From contig NZ_CCDM010000005.1 of NCBI RefSeq assembly GCF_000750635.1, positions 310,001 to 374,000 of the forward strand: a DNA stretch of 64,000 bases. The letters run 5' to 3'. Under the pieces are notes generated by a model. The model did no database searches, had not been told where the DNA came from, and saw nothing but the letters and a program-made list of their open reading frames with translations. How positions within the stretch are numbered: position 1 is the stretch's first letter; each line of letters begins with the position of its first letter. Source of the DNA: Oceanobacillus jeddahensis. GTDB lineage: Bacteria > Bacillota > Bacilli > Bacillales > Amphibacillaceae. Below, piece after piece: positions 35,277-44,979 of the stretch. A program made the translations under genes and the position numbers.

Positions 35277-36173
35277 CTATAGTGTCATCTCTGCTTCATG
35301 TGCAAGCAATTTAATCAATGCTTGTGTTCCACTGTCTGCTTCCCCCATATCAGCTAAATCTTTATAAAGTTTTAATGCTAATTCCAGTCCGGGTGCCGGC
35401 AATCCCATATTGTGAGCTGATTCTAAAGCGATCTCCATATCCTTAATAAAATGTTTTACGTAAAATCCGGGCTCATAATCTTTTTCGATCATTCTTTTAC
35501 CTAAATTAGATAAAGAAAAGCTTGCAGCAGCTCCGGTAGATATCGTTGCTAGCACTTCCTCTGCATCTAATCCTGCTTTCCTTGCATAAAGAATCGATTC
35601 ACAAACACCAATCATATTTGTTGCAATTGCAATTTGATTTGCCATTTTTGTATGCTGTCCAGCTCCTGCCGGTCCGAGTAAAGTAATTCTTTCCCCTAAA
35701 ACACGGAATATGGGAGCAATTTCATGATATGCTTCTTTGTCTCCACCAGCCATAATTGCCAATGTTCCATTTTTTGCACCAACATCTCCACCAGAAACAG
35801 GTGCATCCAGGGCGATCAAACCGTTCTTTTTTGCTTCTTCATAAACTTCGATTGCTAAACTGGGCTTAGAAGTAGTCATATCAATGACGTAAGCACCTTT
35901 TTTTGCGTGATTTAAAATCCCTTGCTCACCAAAATATACTTTTTGAACATCTGCAGGATAACCAACCATTGTAATAATTACATCACTTGCTTTAGCTAAG
36001 CTGGATGAGTCATCGTGCCATTCTGCGCCAAGTTCTAATAACTCTTCTGCTTTTGATTTTGTTCTTGTGTAAACATGCAGCTTGTATCCGGCATCCATTA
36101 AATTTTTAACCATGCTTTTTCCCATAACGCCTAAACCAATAAAACCAATTGAAGCAGTTGATGCTGTTATCAT
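35277..36173 (-). CDS. 3-hydroxyisobutyrate dehydrogenase family oxidoreductase
   Basis: A 298-aa beta-hydroxyacid dehydrogenase. The N-terminal Rossmann motif is GFIGLGVMGKSM, the substrate loop APVSGGDVGAKNG (residues near 120-132) and the catalytic lysine in GAGQHTKMANQIAIA. It reduces or oxidises 3-hydroxy acids such as 3-hydroxyisobutyrate, tartronate semialdehyde or succinic semialdehyde; which one cannot be decided. The ATG at 36173 follows AAAGGAGA by 8 bases. The long upstream extension of the frame is rejected. Monocistronic. Confidence 0.88.
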   Translation of the reverse strand: MITASTASIGFIGLGVMGKSMVKNLMDAGYKLHVYTRTKSKAEELLELGAEWHDDSSSLAKASDVIITMVGYPADVQKVYFGEQGILNHAKKGAYVIDMTTSKPSLAIEVYEEAKKNGLIALDAPVSGGDVGAKNGTLAIMAGGDKEAYHEIAPIFRVLGERITLLGPAGAGQHTKMANQIAIATNMIGVCESILYARKAGLDAEEVLATISTGAAASFSLSNLGKRMIEKDYEPGFYVKHFIKDMEIALESAHNMGLPAPGLELALKLYKDLADMGEADSGTQALIKLLAHEAEMTL

Positions 36174-36412
36174 CCTATCCGTCTCCTTTGTATAAATATT
36201 TACTTTAAGCTTGTCACGAAAATTTAGAAAACGCAACCATTTTAAGTAAACAGCGTAACTAAGATCCGACATACTCTCTTTTTCACTCATTAAGATAAAC
36301 TTGGCAACGATTGCCGTGAATCGAATCAAGTTGGTTACATATATTATAAAATGATTACACAATAAGAAAATAGTAGTTTGCTCAAAAGGATGGACAGAAG
36401 GGGAGGATAATA

Positions 36413-37033
36413 ATGACGGTAAATATAGAACAGCTAAAACAGCGGCTGCTTGCAAGACAAGAGGAGCTAATTGAAAGGGTAAACAAAAAGACAGAAATGA
36501 AATATGAATTTAGCCAAGAGGTGTTAGGTGAATTATCCAATTACGATAATCACCCTGCTGATACAGGGACAGAGCTGTTTGAACGAGAAAAGGACAGTGC
36601 TTTAGACCGGCATGCGGAATCAGAACTAGAGGAAATAAATAATTCGATTCATGCGATGGAAGAAGGGACCTATGGGATTTGTAAGGTATGTGGAGAAAAT
36701 ATTGAGCCGGAGCGTCTAGAAGCTTTACCAACTGCGGATTGTTGTGCAGCACATCAAGAGGAGAGAACCTATCATGGTGAAACGTCACCAAAAGAAGTAT
36801 TTAAAGTAAGAGAAGACGGTGGTGAAAATAGCTGGGAAGACGTACAGCAATACGGAACGTCCAGTTATACTCCAGACTATCATGACGGCGCAGGGGTACC
36901 AGAAGATGGGCAAGAAAGTACCGATAATATAGAAGTAGAAGACTTTTTGGCAGCAGATATGGAAGGGAAGTATACTGGTGTCACATCTAATCATGAAGCG
37001 TATGAAAATGATTTGGATAATGAAGAAGAGTAA
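36413..37033 (+). CDS. TraR/DksA-type zinc finger protein, YteA family
   Basis: A 206-aa protein with a coiled-coil N-terminal half (LKQRLLARQEELIERVNKK), the D-N-H-P-A-D-T-G-T-E motif typical of YteA, and a DksA-type finger GICKVCGENIEPERLEALPTADCC. The acidic C-terminal half ends in DLDNEEE. YteA proteins are sporulation-linked in Bacillus; regulation of RNA polymerase by analogy with DksA is an inference. GGGGAGG precedes the ATG. Confidence 0.85.
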   Translation: MTVNIEQLKQRLLARQEELIERVNKKTEMKYEFSQEVLGELSNYDNHPADTGTELFEREKDSALDRHAESELEEINNSIHAMEEGTYGICKVCGENIEPERLEALPTADCCAAHQEERTYHGETSPKEVFKVREDGGENSWEDVQQYGTSSYTPDYHDGAGVPEDGQESTDNIEVEDFLAADMEGKYTGVTSNHEAYENDLDNEEE

Positions 37034-37039
37034 TACAAT

Positions 37040-37090
37040 AAAAACCGGACGATCATTCCATTATTGAGGAATTCTAGTCGTCCGGTTTTT
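37040..37090. terminator. Bidirectional terminator after the yteA-like gene
   Basis: AAAAACCGGACGA pairs with TCGTCCGGTTTTT across an interrupted loop region. Confidence 0.85.
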
Positions 37091-37104
37091 AATCCAAATA
37101 GGAA

Positions 37105-38025
37105 TTAGTACATAGACTCTAATATATCCATTAAGATTTCTGAAATAAACAAGTTATTCATAAGGGTGATCACAGCAAAGGTAATAACTAACGATATAAT
37201 TGTGAAGTAAAAACTTTGCTTTGCTTTTTCTTGGATAAGTGCATAGAGCATATGAATAATAGGATTAACGTACATGATAATGATAAATAAAATGGTTATA
37301 AAAGATATCCCCCATGGGAATCCTGCTTCTTCCGGGCGAAATACTTGCGAACCCATTTCAAATACATCAATCTTAACAATCCCTAACAGTGATAAAAATG
37401 CCAACACAACAAATAGACCAGCAAATGGTACAAGCGTGCCTGTGTAACGGGTGAATTGCTGTACAAAGGTAGCAGGGTGCTTCGCAAGATTAAGCATAAT
37501 AAAGTTTGCCAGCAGTCCTGCAAAGAAGAGAATAATAAAAATAAGTATTCCCTTTAGCGTGGTTGAGAAAAAAGGAACATGGTCGCCCAGCGATTCATCA
37601 CTGGAAAAGAGTCCGGCAGCATCTTGGAATAATGAGTTAAGAAGTCCATAAAAAAACAATGTAGCAGTAAGTGCTAATATAATGGCTGTAACAATGGAAT
37701 TTGTTAAATGCTGTTCGTTATCTTTGAAAGCGACATTCGGGTTTTTCACACGAGTAATAAAATAATTCCAATATTGACTTAGTCCTGTTTTTACTTTTTC
37801 AAGCGCAGGATTCACTTGTTGTGGTGTTTCTGTGTTTGGTTCTGGGTTTGATTCAGCTGCTGTAGCACTCTCTTGTTGAGATACTTCCGCATGGTTCGGA
37901 GCATCTGTACTATTTTCTTCTGATATATTCTCTGTCACTGATTCCTCTTGCTGATTTAGCGGAGCACCACATTTAGTACAAAACTTTCCTTCCTCCGTTT
38001 CTTGATTACATGATGGGCAAATCAA
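37105..38025 (-). CDS. Zinc-ribbon membrane protein
   Basis: A 306-aa protein with an N-terminal zinc ribbon, CPSCNQETEEGKFCTKCG (two CxxC pairs). A Glu/Ser/Thr/Pro-rich linker (residues 25-75) and a membrane domain of five or six helices follow, with the last helices near the C-terminus. Zinc-ribbon plus Yip1/DUF-like membrane domains are frequent in Bacillaceae and have no established function. The TTG at 38025 follows AGGAAGTGA. Monocistronic. Confidence 0.72.
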   Translation of the reverse strand: MICPSCNQETEEGKFCTKCGAPLNQQEESVTENISEENSTDAPNHAEVSQQESATAAESNPEPNTETPQQVNPALEKVKTGLSQYWNYFITRVKNPNVAFKDNEQHLTNSIVTAIILALTATLFFYGLLNSLFQDAAGLFSSDESLGDHVPFFSTTLKGILIFIILFFAGLLANFIMLNLAKHPATFVQQFTRYTGTLVPFAGLFVVLAFLSLLGIVKIDVFEMGSQVFRPEEAGFPWGISFITILFIIIMYVNPIIHMLYALIQEKAKQSFYFTIISLVITFAVITLMNNLFISEILMDILESMY

Positions 38026-38171
38026 AAAATCACTTCCTTTTCAAATAATTCGACAAGATAAGATAAATCTTGCTTTAAGAGTTAATTATATACGATTTTT
38101 TAAGGAATAGGTAGAGGTTAGCTGGATTCTTCTGTTATTTTAGGAAATCAATATTTGTTTTTTACATGCTT

Positions 38172-38343
38172 AACTTTCGCACCTGGGAATAAGTGTATAT
38201 ATCTTGCTACTTCAGGATGAACATGTTCTCCATTATTGTGCTTGTTTTTTTGGTTACATATCCAGCTTTTTGGAATTGGTGATTGTGTATACCTCCGCTC
38301 CGGCCAACCACTCCGCTTAATTAGAATTCTACAGCGAATATAA
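38172..38343. repeat. Repeat R2 (uninterrupted copy of R1)
   Basis: It runs from AACTTTCGCACC through CGGCCAACCACTCCGCT and on to AATTCTACAGCGAA. It shows the pre-insertion form of the region at 19779-20214. Confidence 0.7.
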
Positions 38344-38586
38344 GAAGTAACATCCTGTTGGGTAGGATGAAAAAATATCCCTATCGCTTGATGATACGAT
38401 CATCTTGTTATTACAAATGGTTGGTTTAGCAGTTCGAATCAAAACAGCGTGGATAGTTAATAGCTAGAATAGCTTTCATGCACAAAAAGAAATCATTGCT
38501 GAACATTTTTACCATACACTACGAAAATCTCTTCTATCTGAACTACTTTTATTTGTTCAGCTATTCCACATATAGAATACCTTACT
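38344..38586. other. Repeat-flanked gap, possible gene debris
   Basis: No intact gene. A short open stretch near 38479-38570 reads AQKEIIAEHFYHTLRKSLL and could be a decayed transposase fragment. The assignment is too weak to name a family. Confidence 0.25.
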
Positions 38587-38718
38587 AGCGGAGGCGGACC
38601 GTTTTGACTCCTGAGGGATCAGCACCATCTGAAGATCCACTTTTGCCAAGCGATCTTCTTGGCAAAAGTTAGCTGAAGAGCGTGCCCCTAGGAAAGCAAA
38701 ACGGTCCGCCGCAGCGGT
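38587..38718. repeat. Long nested palindrome
   Basis: The outer arms are GCGGAGGCGGACCGTTTTG and CAAAACGGTCCGCCGCAGC. An inner perfect 11-bp stem is CTTTTGCCAAG / CTTGGCAAAAG, with a partial stem between them (CTCCTGAGGG against CCCCTAGGAA). It is much richer in GC than its surroundings. It can fold as one ~130-nt stem in DNA or RNA. Confidence 0.75.
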
Positions 38719-38831
38719 AGCCATACACCTCACCTTCTATTCTTGGTCAAGAGAGTTAACAAAGGAACAATCAACTCCTATTTCTATGGAAATGAAGCTA
38801 CTTTCTAATAGGAGGAAATTGAGTTACATAT

Positions 38832-38871
38832 AAAAAAGCAGCCTGCTGAGATTTGTGTGCAGGCTGCTTTT
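38832..38871. terminator. Terminator of the htrA gene
   Basis: AAAAAAGCAGCCTGC pairs with GCAGGCTGCTTTT. Confidence 0.85.
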
Positions 38872-38894
38872 GAAAAGGGGGCTACTTTTTAATT

Positions 38895-40262
38895 TTACTG
38901 ATTTTCTTCCGGCTGATTTGCTTTTAATTCATCCATTTTTAACGTAATGGAATGCAATTCTCCATCGCGTGCGAATTCGATTTCTACATGTTCTCCAGCT
39001 TGACCTTGGTCAAAAAGTTCTTTTCGAAGCTCGATAATGGATGTGACGGGATTTCCATTTATTTTTGTAATTACGTCAAATTGTTGCAGATTCGCATTGT
39101 CTGCGGGAGAACCGGATTGGACATTCGCAATAACCATGCCGCCTTCTACATCTTCAGGAAGCTCAATTTCTTGTTGGTATTGCGGTGGAACCTGACTTAA
39201 TGGAGCTGTGGAAATACCGATTAATGGACGGGAAACTTTCCCATCTGTTTCCAGTTTTTCAACAACTGGCAGCGCTTCGTCAATTGGAATAGCAAAACCG
39301 ATACCTTCTACTTGGCTTTGCGCGATTTTCATAGAGTTAATTCCTATTACATCGCCGTTTGCATTAACTAATGCTCCGCCACTGTTTCCTGGGTTAATGG
39401 CAGCGTCTGTTTGCAGAACTTCTGTTACCCAGTCAGGAGCGCCATCTCCATTTGTATCTACCTCAACATTACGATTTAATCCGCTGATAATCCCTCTGGT
39501 CACACTATTATTAAAGTCCATACCAAGCGGATTCCCAATTGCCATGACCGTTTCACCTACTTCGATACCTTCACTTGATCCTAAATTTGCCACGGTATCG
39601 ACATGCTCTCCATCAATTTCAAGTACAGCTAAGTCTGTTAGGGCATCTGTTCCAAGTACGGTTGCATCTACTTGATTTTCTTCGTCGAGGGCTACTTGAA
39701 CTTGCTCTGCACCTTCCACAACATGATTATTGGTGATAACATACGCATTTCCATCTTCTTTTTTATAGATGATTCCGGAACCAGTTCCAGCTTCTTCGCT
39801 GCCATCCCATAAATTTTGCTGTTGCATATTGATAACACCGACAACGGCTTGAGATACTTCTGAGATATCAGCAGAAACATCGGCATCATCTGAAGCTATG
39901 GTAGGAATAATAGACTCTGATGAAGCGTTGGATGATGCAGTTTCTCCTCCAGATGAGTCCAACGCGCCTTCAGAAGCCGGTAACAATTGATTTCCTAAGA
40001 GGAGGACTACTAGTACGGACGAAATGATTCCTCCAATTGCTCCGCTAAAAAAACCACTAAACCAACCTTTCGATTTTTTTTGCTTCGATGGCTTTTTTTC
40101 TGATGAAGCGACATATGTTGTTTGTTGTTCATCTGTTGTTCTATTTTGCTCTGATCTATGATTATCAATTGTCGATGCTTCATCAGTCAAAGGATCATTA
40201 TTCTTTTCAAGGTCACCCGATACATTTTCATTTCTTTCATTTTCATAATCGTTGTTACTCAT
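38895..40262 (-). CDS. htrA: HtrA-type membrane serine protease
   Basis: A 455-aa quality-control protease for misfolded extracytoplasmic proteins. A ~65-residue acidic cytoplasmic tail is followed by one membrane helix (near residues 75-95), a trypsin-like domain with His in ITNNHVVEGA, Asp in LTDLAVLEID and Ser in NPGNSGGALV, then one PDZ domain (PLIGISTA...DVITKINGNPV). The length matches B. subtilis HtrA/HtrB. GGAGGTG precedes the ATG. It is divergent from a CssRS pair, which in B. subtilis induces htrA on secretion or heat stress. Confidence 0.93.
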   Translation of the reverse strand: MSNNDYENERNENVSGDLEKNNDPLTDEASTIDNHRSEQNRTTDEQQTTYVASSEKKPSKQKKSKGWFSGFFSGAIGGIISSVLVVLLLGNQLLPASEGALDSSGGETASSNASSESIIPTIASDDADVSADISEVSQAVVGVINMQQQNLWDGSEEAGTGSGIIYKKEDGNAYVITNNHVVEGAEQVQVALDEENQVDATVLGTDALTDLAVLEIDGEHVDTVANLGSSEGIEVGETVMAIGNPLGMDFNNSVTRGIISGLNRNVEVDTNGDGAPDWVTEVLQTDAAINPGNSGGALVNANGDVIGINSMKIAQSQVEGIGFAIPIDEALPVVEKLETDGKVSRPLIGISTAPLSQVPPQYQQEIELPEDVEGGMVIANVQSGSPADNANLQQFDVITKINGNPVTSIIELRKELFDQGQAGEHVEIEFARDGELHSITLKMDELKANQPEENQ

Positions 40263-40296
40263 TGTAAAGCACCTCCAAGTTATTTGATTTAAATTT

Positions 40297-40302
40297 ATTA
40301 TA
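40297..40302 (-). promoter_or_regulatory. Probable htrA -10 box with weak -35
   Basis: TATAAT lies about 35 bases before htrA with AAAGGA at the -35 position. The poor -35 box is consistent with activator dependence. Confidence 0.5.
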
Positions 40303-40385
40303 GTACCGACTATGGGAAATCCTTTGGTATAATTGTGTAAAAACTGTGTAATCTCGGATTCCGTTTGTCAGAAGCAGGTTATTCA

Positions 40386-40413
40386 TGTGAAAATAAAGGG
40401 TATAAAATGAAAA
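40386..40413 (-). promoter_or_regulatory. Candidate CssR-binding octamers
   Basis: On the minus strand TTTTCATT and TTTTCACA occur 20 bp apart, two helical turns. As I recall, CssR targets carry repeated TTTTCAyA-type octamers. Position between htrA and cssR fits, but this is a motif-level inference. The rest of 40414-40742 holds no gene I can support. Confidence 0.35.
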
Positions 40414-40742
40414 ATTGTAAATAGGAAGTTACTTAATCAGCCACCCTATATTATTAGGATTACCCCATTGGTTTTTTATAATAAACATGAAAACTTTAAA
40501 GAAACCTTGGCATTTGTTAAAGAGAGCCTTGAAAGTGTGTGTTGCTTTCTTAGAATCCCTTAGTTGGAGCTGGGACTGTGATTACCAATGTTGTCAGGTT
40601 AATGAATTTTCTTAAAGTGAAAAAAGTGATCATTAGCACTGCTGAGATTCCCAGTATGATTAGAACTTGCCAGAGTAGTGTCTTTTCAAATCTGAAGATG
40701 ATAAACTACAATTTAGTACATGGTGAAAGAGGTGGAAAATAC

Positions 40743-41429
40743 ATGTCATACCATATTGGTTTGGTAGAAGATGATAAAAACATACAAGATATTGTCGTTG
40801 CTTATTTAAAAAAAGAAGGCTATCAAATAACCGTACTGGACAATGCTGAAGACGGATGGACATTATGGGAAAATAATCCGCCTGATATGTGGGTGTTAGA
40901 TATTATGCTCCCAGGGATGGACGGTTATGAATTTTGCAGGAAAATCCGTAACGAAAGTGATGTTCCCATAATTATTATCTCAGCAAAAGATGAGGAAATA
41001 GATAAAATTTTAGGTCTGGAGCTGGGCAGTGATGATTATTTAACAAAGCCATTCAGTCCAAGAGAGTTAATCGCTCGTATCAAAAGACTGTTTAAACGGG
41101 TACAGCCGAAGTCTTTGGATAAAGAAGCAGATGACCGGGTAAAGGTAGATCAGCTTCTCGTTTATAAGAATGAACGTAGAGTATTTTTTGAAGGAATAGA
41201 GTATGAAACAACGGCAAAAGAATATGATATGCTGCTCCTCTTGGCAGAGAATCCCAATCGTGCTTTTTCCCGTGAAGAGCTGTTGATAAAGGTTTGGGGA
41301 GATGATTATTTTGGCAGCGACCGGGCGGTAGATGATTTAATGAAACGGATTCGTAAAAAAATGGAAAACATTCCACTAGAGACAGTATGGGGATTTGGCT
41401 ACCGCTTGAGAAAAGATGAGGAAGCATAA
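40743..41429 (+). CDS. cssR: Response regulator CssR
   Basis: A 228-aa OmpR-family regulator. The receiver domain has the acidic pair in VEDD, the phospho-acceptor Asp in WVLDIMLPGMDGY and Lys in YLTKPFSP; the winged helix ends with TVWGFGYRL. The pattern DMWVLDIMLPGMDGYEF, IIIISAKDEEIDKILGLELGSDDYLTKPF and VWGDDYFGSDRAVDDLMKR follows B. subtilis CssR closely. The ATG at 40743 follows GAGGTGG; a longer frame from 40578 lies in the promoter region. Adjacent to cssS and divergent from htrA. Confidence 0.9.
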   Translation: MSYHIGLVEDDKNIQDIVVAYLKKEGYQITVLDNAEDGWTLWENNPPDMWVLDIMLPGMDGYEFCRKIRNESDVPIIIISAKDEEIDKILGLELGSDDYLTKPFSPRELIARIKRLFKRVQPKSLDKEADDRVKVDQLLVYKNERRVFFEGIEYETTAKEYDMLLLLAENPNRAFSREELLIKVWGDDYFGSDRAVDDLMKRIRKKMENIPLETVWGFGYRLRKDEEA

Positions 41430-41431
41430 CA

Positions 41432-42802
41432 ATGAAATTACAATCGCAACTAAATGCTGCTTTTACAGCACTGCTGCTTGTTATTATGACAACAGCGGGT
41501 TTGGTTATTTATTCGCTGGTTTTAGATGTACTTATTCAGGATGAACAGCGGCAGCTTGCAGAGACGGGTGAATTACTTATCAGTTTTCTTTCTGAACAGT
41601 ATGATGATGCAAGTGAATATCGGAATATTGATGATTTCCTGCAGGATCAGGAATTACAACTTTTTTTATATGACAGGAATTTAGACACCGTTTTATTTTC
41701 AACCATGTCTATTTCAGTAGTAAATGAGTTTTTTGAGGAAAATAACTTTGCGAATAATGATGAAACGTTATGGCAGCATGGAAATGACCGGTTTGTAACA
41801 CAGCGAATTATTTTTTCACCAGAACAATCAGGGATGGAATTAATTTTATTAACGCCTATTAATGATTTAAGAGCTGTTCAGCAAAACTTTTTCTTTCGCT
41901 TAGCGTGGGTATTTTTAATCGGAGCCCTGGCGGCAGTGATTTTAAGTTATTATATGACAAATAAGTTAGTTACTCCGTTATCCTTATTGAAAAAGGAATT
42001 GAAAAAGGTAGAAAATCGACAATTTGATCAAATGAAGCGGATCCGGGCCAGTGGAGAAATAAAAGAGGTAGAACAGAGTGTCTACGAGATGTCGCAAACA
42101 CTGGAACAATACATGAATTCGCAGCAAACTTTCTTCCAAAATGCGAGCCATGAGCTGAAGACACCATTGATGACGATCCAAGGTTACGCAGAAGGAATTC
42201 GTGATGGTATTTTTGATGAAGAAGATACCGAAAAAGGGCTGGATGTTATGGTTACAGAGGTGAACCGGCTTAAGAAAATCATCAATGAAATGATTTTACT
42301 CGCTAAATTAGATTCTCAGCCCGATGTGTATGAAGAGACAGAAATTGATGGACAGGCTTTTGTCGAAGGAATTGTAAGTAAAGCATTGCCGATCATCAAT
42401 GAACAAAAGCTGAACCTTCATCAGAAGGTGGACGGTCCCATAACGATACATGCAGATGAAGAAAAGCTGTTGCGAGCCGTTTCCAATGTGGTATTTAATG
42501 CAATCAGATATGCCAATGAAGAGATATCTATTCATGTGTATAAGAAAAAGAATTATATTTTCTTTGATATCGAGGATGATGGAAAAGGAATTTCTGAAGA
42601 AGATATGGATAAGATATTTCATCGGTTTATCAAAGGGAAAGGCGGGGAAACGGGATTAGGACTGGCTATTGCACGTGCCATTATTGAACAGTCAAATGGG
42701 AAAATTTACGCTGGACCATCAAAAAAATTAGGCGGAGCGAAGTTTACCATGTGCCTGCCTGTTTCCAATAAACCGAAAGGAAATAAAAAATTAAAATCTT
42801 AG
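41432..42802 (+). CDS. cssS: Sensor histidine kinase CssS
   Basis: A 456-aa kinase. The N-terminal helix (residues 9-30), extracellular sensor loop of about 120 residues and second helix (near 155-175) are followed by HAMP, the H-box QNASHELKTPLMTI, and N, G1 and G2 boxes (VVFNAIRY, DDGKGISEEDMDKIF, GETGLGLAIARAI). It starts 2 bases after the cssR stop, so the two are coupled. The predicted role is to sense accumulation of misfolded exported proteins and signal to CssR. Confidence 0.88.
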   Translation: MKLQSQLNAAFTALLLVIMTTAGLVIYSLVLDVLIQDEQRQLAETGELLISFLSEQYDDASEYRNIDDFLQDQELQLFLYDRNLDTVLFSTMSISVVNEFFEENNFANNDETLWQHGNDRFVTQRIIFSPEQSGMELILLTPINDLRAVQQNFFFRLAWVFLIGALAAVILSYYMTNKLVTPLSLLKKELKKVENRQFDQMKRIRASGEIKEVEQSVYEMSQTLEQYMNSQQTFFQNASHELKTPLMTIQGYAEGIRDGIFDEEDTEKGLDVMVTEVNRLKKIINEMILLAKLDSQPDVYEETEIDGQAFVEGIVSKALPIINEQKLNLHQKVDGPITIHADEEKLLRAVSNVVFNAIRYANEEISIHVYKKKNYIFFDIEDDGKGISEEDMDKIFHRFIKGKGGETGLGLAIARAIIEQSNGKIYAGPSKKLGGAKFTMCLPVSNKPKGNKKLKS

Positions 42803-42812
42803 CGAATATGAT

Positions 42813-42860
42813 GAAAAGACTTCTTTCTATGCCTGATCGGGCGGGAAAGAGGTCTTTTTC
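42813..42860 (+). terminator. Terminator of cssRS
   Basis: AAAAGACTTCTTTC pairs with GAAAGAGGTCTTTT, then TCT. Positions 42861-43030 show nothing else. Confidence 0.8.
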
Positions 42861-43031
42861 TAAGTTTTTACTGAAAAGAAACATGATAAAAGAAATAATT
42901 ACTGCATCAGCTTCAGGTAGCAGTATTTCTCACCGTATACAGACCCATCTTTTGTGATTTGTTGCTAGAAGTATAACATAGAGCACGTTGCTGTAATAAT
43001 TCACTTGAAATTAACATATGCTAAAAATAAT

Positions 43032-43061
43032 TTTACAATATTCATCATTATATGATATAAT
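43032..43061 (+). promoter_or_regulatory. Sigma-A promoter of typA
   Basis: TTTACA (43032-43037), 18 bp, TATAAT (43056-43061), about 40 bases before the start codon. Confidence 0.65.
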
Positions 43062-43103
43062 AAATTGGTTTTACATTCGATATGTTAGAGGAGCGTACTA
43101 TTT

Positions 43104-44927
43104 ATGCAATTAAGAAATGATATTCGTAATATCGCAATTATTGCACACGTTGACCACGGGAAAACAACATTAGTGGATCAACTATTAAGATATTCTGGGA
43201 CTTTTCGGGAAAATGAGCACGTTGATGAGCGTGCAATGGACTCTGGAGATATAGAACGTGAACGCGGGATTACGATCTTAGCTAAAAATACAGCTGTAAA
43301 ATACGAAGATTCAACAATTAATATCCTTGACACACCAGGTCACGCTGACTTTGGCGGTGAGGTTGAGCGTATTATGAAAATGGTTGATGGTGTTGCTTTA
43401 GTCGTTGATGCCTATGAAGGAACCATGCCGCAAACACGTTTCGTATTGAAAAAAGCTTTAGAACAAAAATTGACACCAATTGTGGTATTAAATAAAGTCG
43501 ACCGTCCCAATGCCAGACCGGCAGAGGTGGTTGATGAAGTATTAGATTTATTTATTGAACTAGGAGCGGACGATAATCAATTGGAATTCCCAGTTGTTTA
43601 TGCTTCTGCATTAAATGGAACATCTGGTTTAGAACCGGAAGATCAGCAGGAAACAATGGATCCGGTCTTTAATACGATTATGGAGCACATCCCTGCACCG
43701 GCTGACACAAGAGAAGAACCTCTGCAGTTTCAAGTAACGTTACTGGATTATAATGATTACGTCGGACGAATTGGTGTTGGGCGTATTGTCCGGGGCTCTA
43801 TCAAGGTAGGACAGCAGGTTGTTGTATTAAAAGAAGATGGATCACAAAAATCTTTCCGTGTTTCTAAATTATTTGGTTTTATTGGGTTAAAGCGGGTTGA
43901 AATTCAAGAAGCTGTTGCGGGGGATATTGTGGCTCTTTCTGGTATGGAAGATTTGAATGTTGGTGAAACAGTATGCCCAGCGGAGCACCCAGACCCACTT
44001 CCATGGTTACGCATTGATGAACCAACCTTACAGATGACATTTGTTGTAAATAACAGCCCATTTGCAGGTAAAGAAGGGAAGTATATTACTTCTCGCCGAA
44101 TCGAAGAACGTTTGTTAAAACAATTAGAAACGGATGTAAGCTTACGAGTGGATCCAACCAGTTCACCTGATGCGTGGACTGTTTCAGGACGCGGAGAGCT
44201 ACATCTATCCATTCTTATTGAAAACATGCGCCGGGAAGGTTATGAACTTCAATTGTCTAAACCGGAAGTAATTATTAAAGAAGTGGACGGCGTGAAATGC
44301 GAGCCGATGGAACGGGTGCAAGTAGACGTCCCAGAGGAGTATACTGGATCTGTGATGGAATCTCTGGGAGAAAGAAAAGGCGAAATGCTTGATATGACCA
44401 ATCAGGGGAATGGACAAGTCCGTATTGAATTTAAAGTGCCATCTCGCGGACTTTTAGGATATACAACAGAATTTATGTCGCAAACACGTGGTTATGGCAT
44501 CATTAACCATACATTTGATGCATTTGAACCTGTAATCAAAGGCCAAGTTGGTGGCCGCCGGGAAGGTGTGCTTGTTGCACTTGAAAATGGAAAAGCTTCT
44601 ACGTATGGTATTATGAACTTAGAAGACCGTGGAACGATCTTTATCAATCCTGGTACAGAGGTTTATGCGGGAATGATTGTTGGAGAGCATAACCGTGAAA
44701 ATGACTTAACTGTTAATATCACAAAGGAAAAGCATTTAACCAATGTGCGTTCAGCAACGAAGGATCAAACTTCGACAATCCGCAAAACAAAAGACATGTC
44801 TCTAGAAGAAGCATTACAATATTTAAGTGATGACGAATATTGTGAGGTTACTCCAGAAACGATTCGTCTTCGTAAGAAAATCTTAAATAAAAATGAACGT
44901 GAGAAAGCAGAGAAAAAAAGTAAGTAA
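43104..44927 (+). CDS. typA: Ribosome-associated GTPase TypA/BipA
   Basis: A 607-aa translational GTPase related to EF-G and LepA, needed for ribosome assembly and stress or cold growth. The G motifs are AHVDHGKTTL, RERGITI (switch), DTPGHADFGGEVERI, LNKVDRP and ASALNG. EF-Tu-like domain II, EF-G-like domains III and V, and the TypA-specific C-terminus (RSATKDQTSTIRKTKDMSLEEAL) are all present. GAGGAG precedes the ATG. Confidence 0.97.
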   Translation: MQLRNDIRNIAIIAHVDHGKTTLVDQLLRYSGTFRENEHVDERAMDSGDIERERGITILAKNTAVKYEDSTINILDTPGHADFGGEVERIMKMVDGVALVVDAYEGTMPQTRFVLKKALEQKLTPIVVLNKVDRPNARPAEVVDEVLDLFIELGADDNQLEFPVVYASALNGTSGLEPEDQQETMDPVFNTIMEHIPAPADTREEPLQFQVTLLDYNDYVGRIGVGRIVRGSIKVGQQVVVLKEDGSQKSFRVSKLFGFIGLKRVEIQEAVAGDIVALSGMEDLNVGETVCPAEHPDPLPWLRIDEPTLQMTFVVNNSPFAGKEGKYITSRRIEERLLKQLETDVSLRVDPTSSPDAWTVSGRGELHLSILIENMRREGYELQLSKPEVIIKEVDGVKCEPMERVQVDVPEEYTGSVMESLGERKGEMLDMTNQGNGQVRIEFKVPSRGLLGYTTEFMSQTRGYGIINHTFDAFEPVIKGQVGGRREGVLVALENGKASTYGIMNLEDRGTIFINPGTEVYAGMIVGEHNRENDLTVNITKEKHLTNVRSATKDQTSTIRKTKDMSLEEALQYLSDDEYCEVTPETIRLRKKILNKNEREKAEKKSK

Positions 44928-44928
44928 T

Positions 44929-44974
44929 AAAAAGCCGGACTGATTTTATAATTATAAAATCAGTCCGGCTTTTC
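44929..44974. terminator. Terminator after typA
   Basis: AAAAAGCCGGACTGATTTTA pairs perfectly with its complement, then TTC. It may also end the small leftward ORF. Confidence 0.9.
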
Positions 44975-44979
44975 TAAAG

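Noticed and set aside
36174..36455. N-terminal extension of the hydroxyisobutyrate dehydrogenase frame
   Set aside because: The Rossmann motif and a good ribosome binding site fix the start at 36173; the extension overlaps the divergent yteA-like gene.
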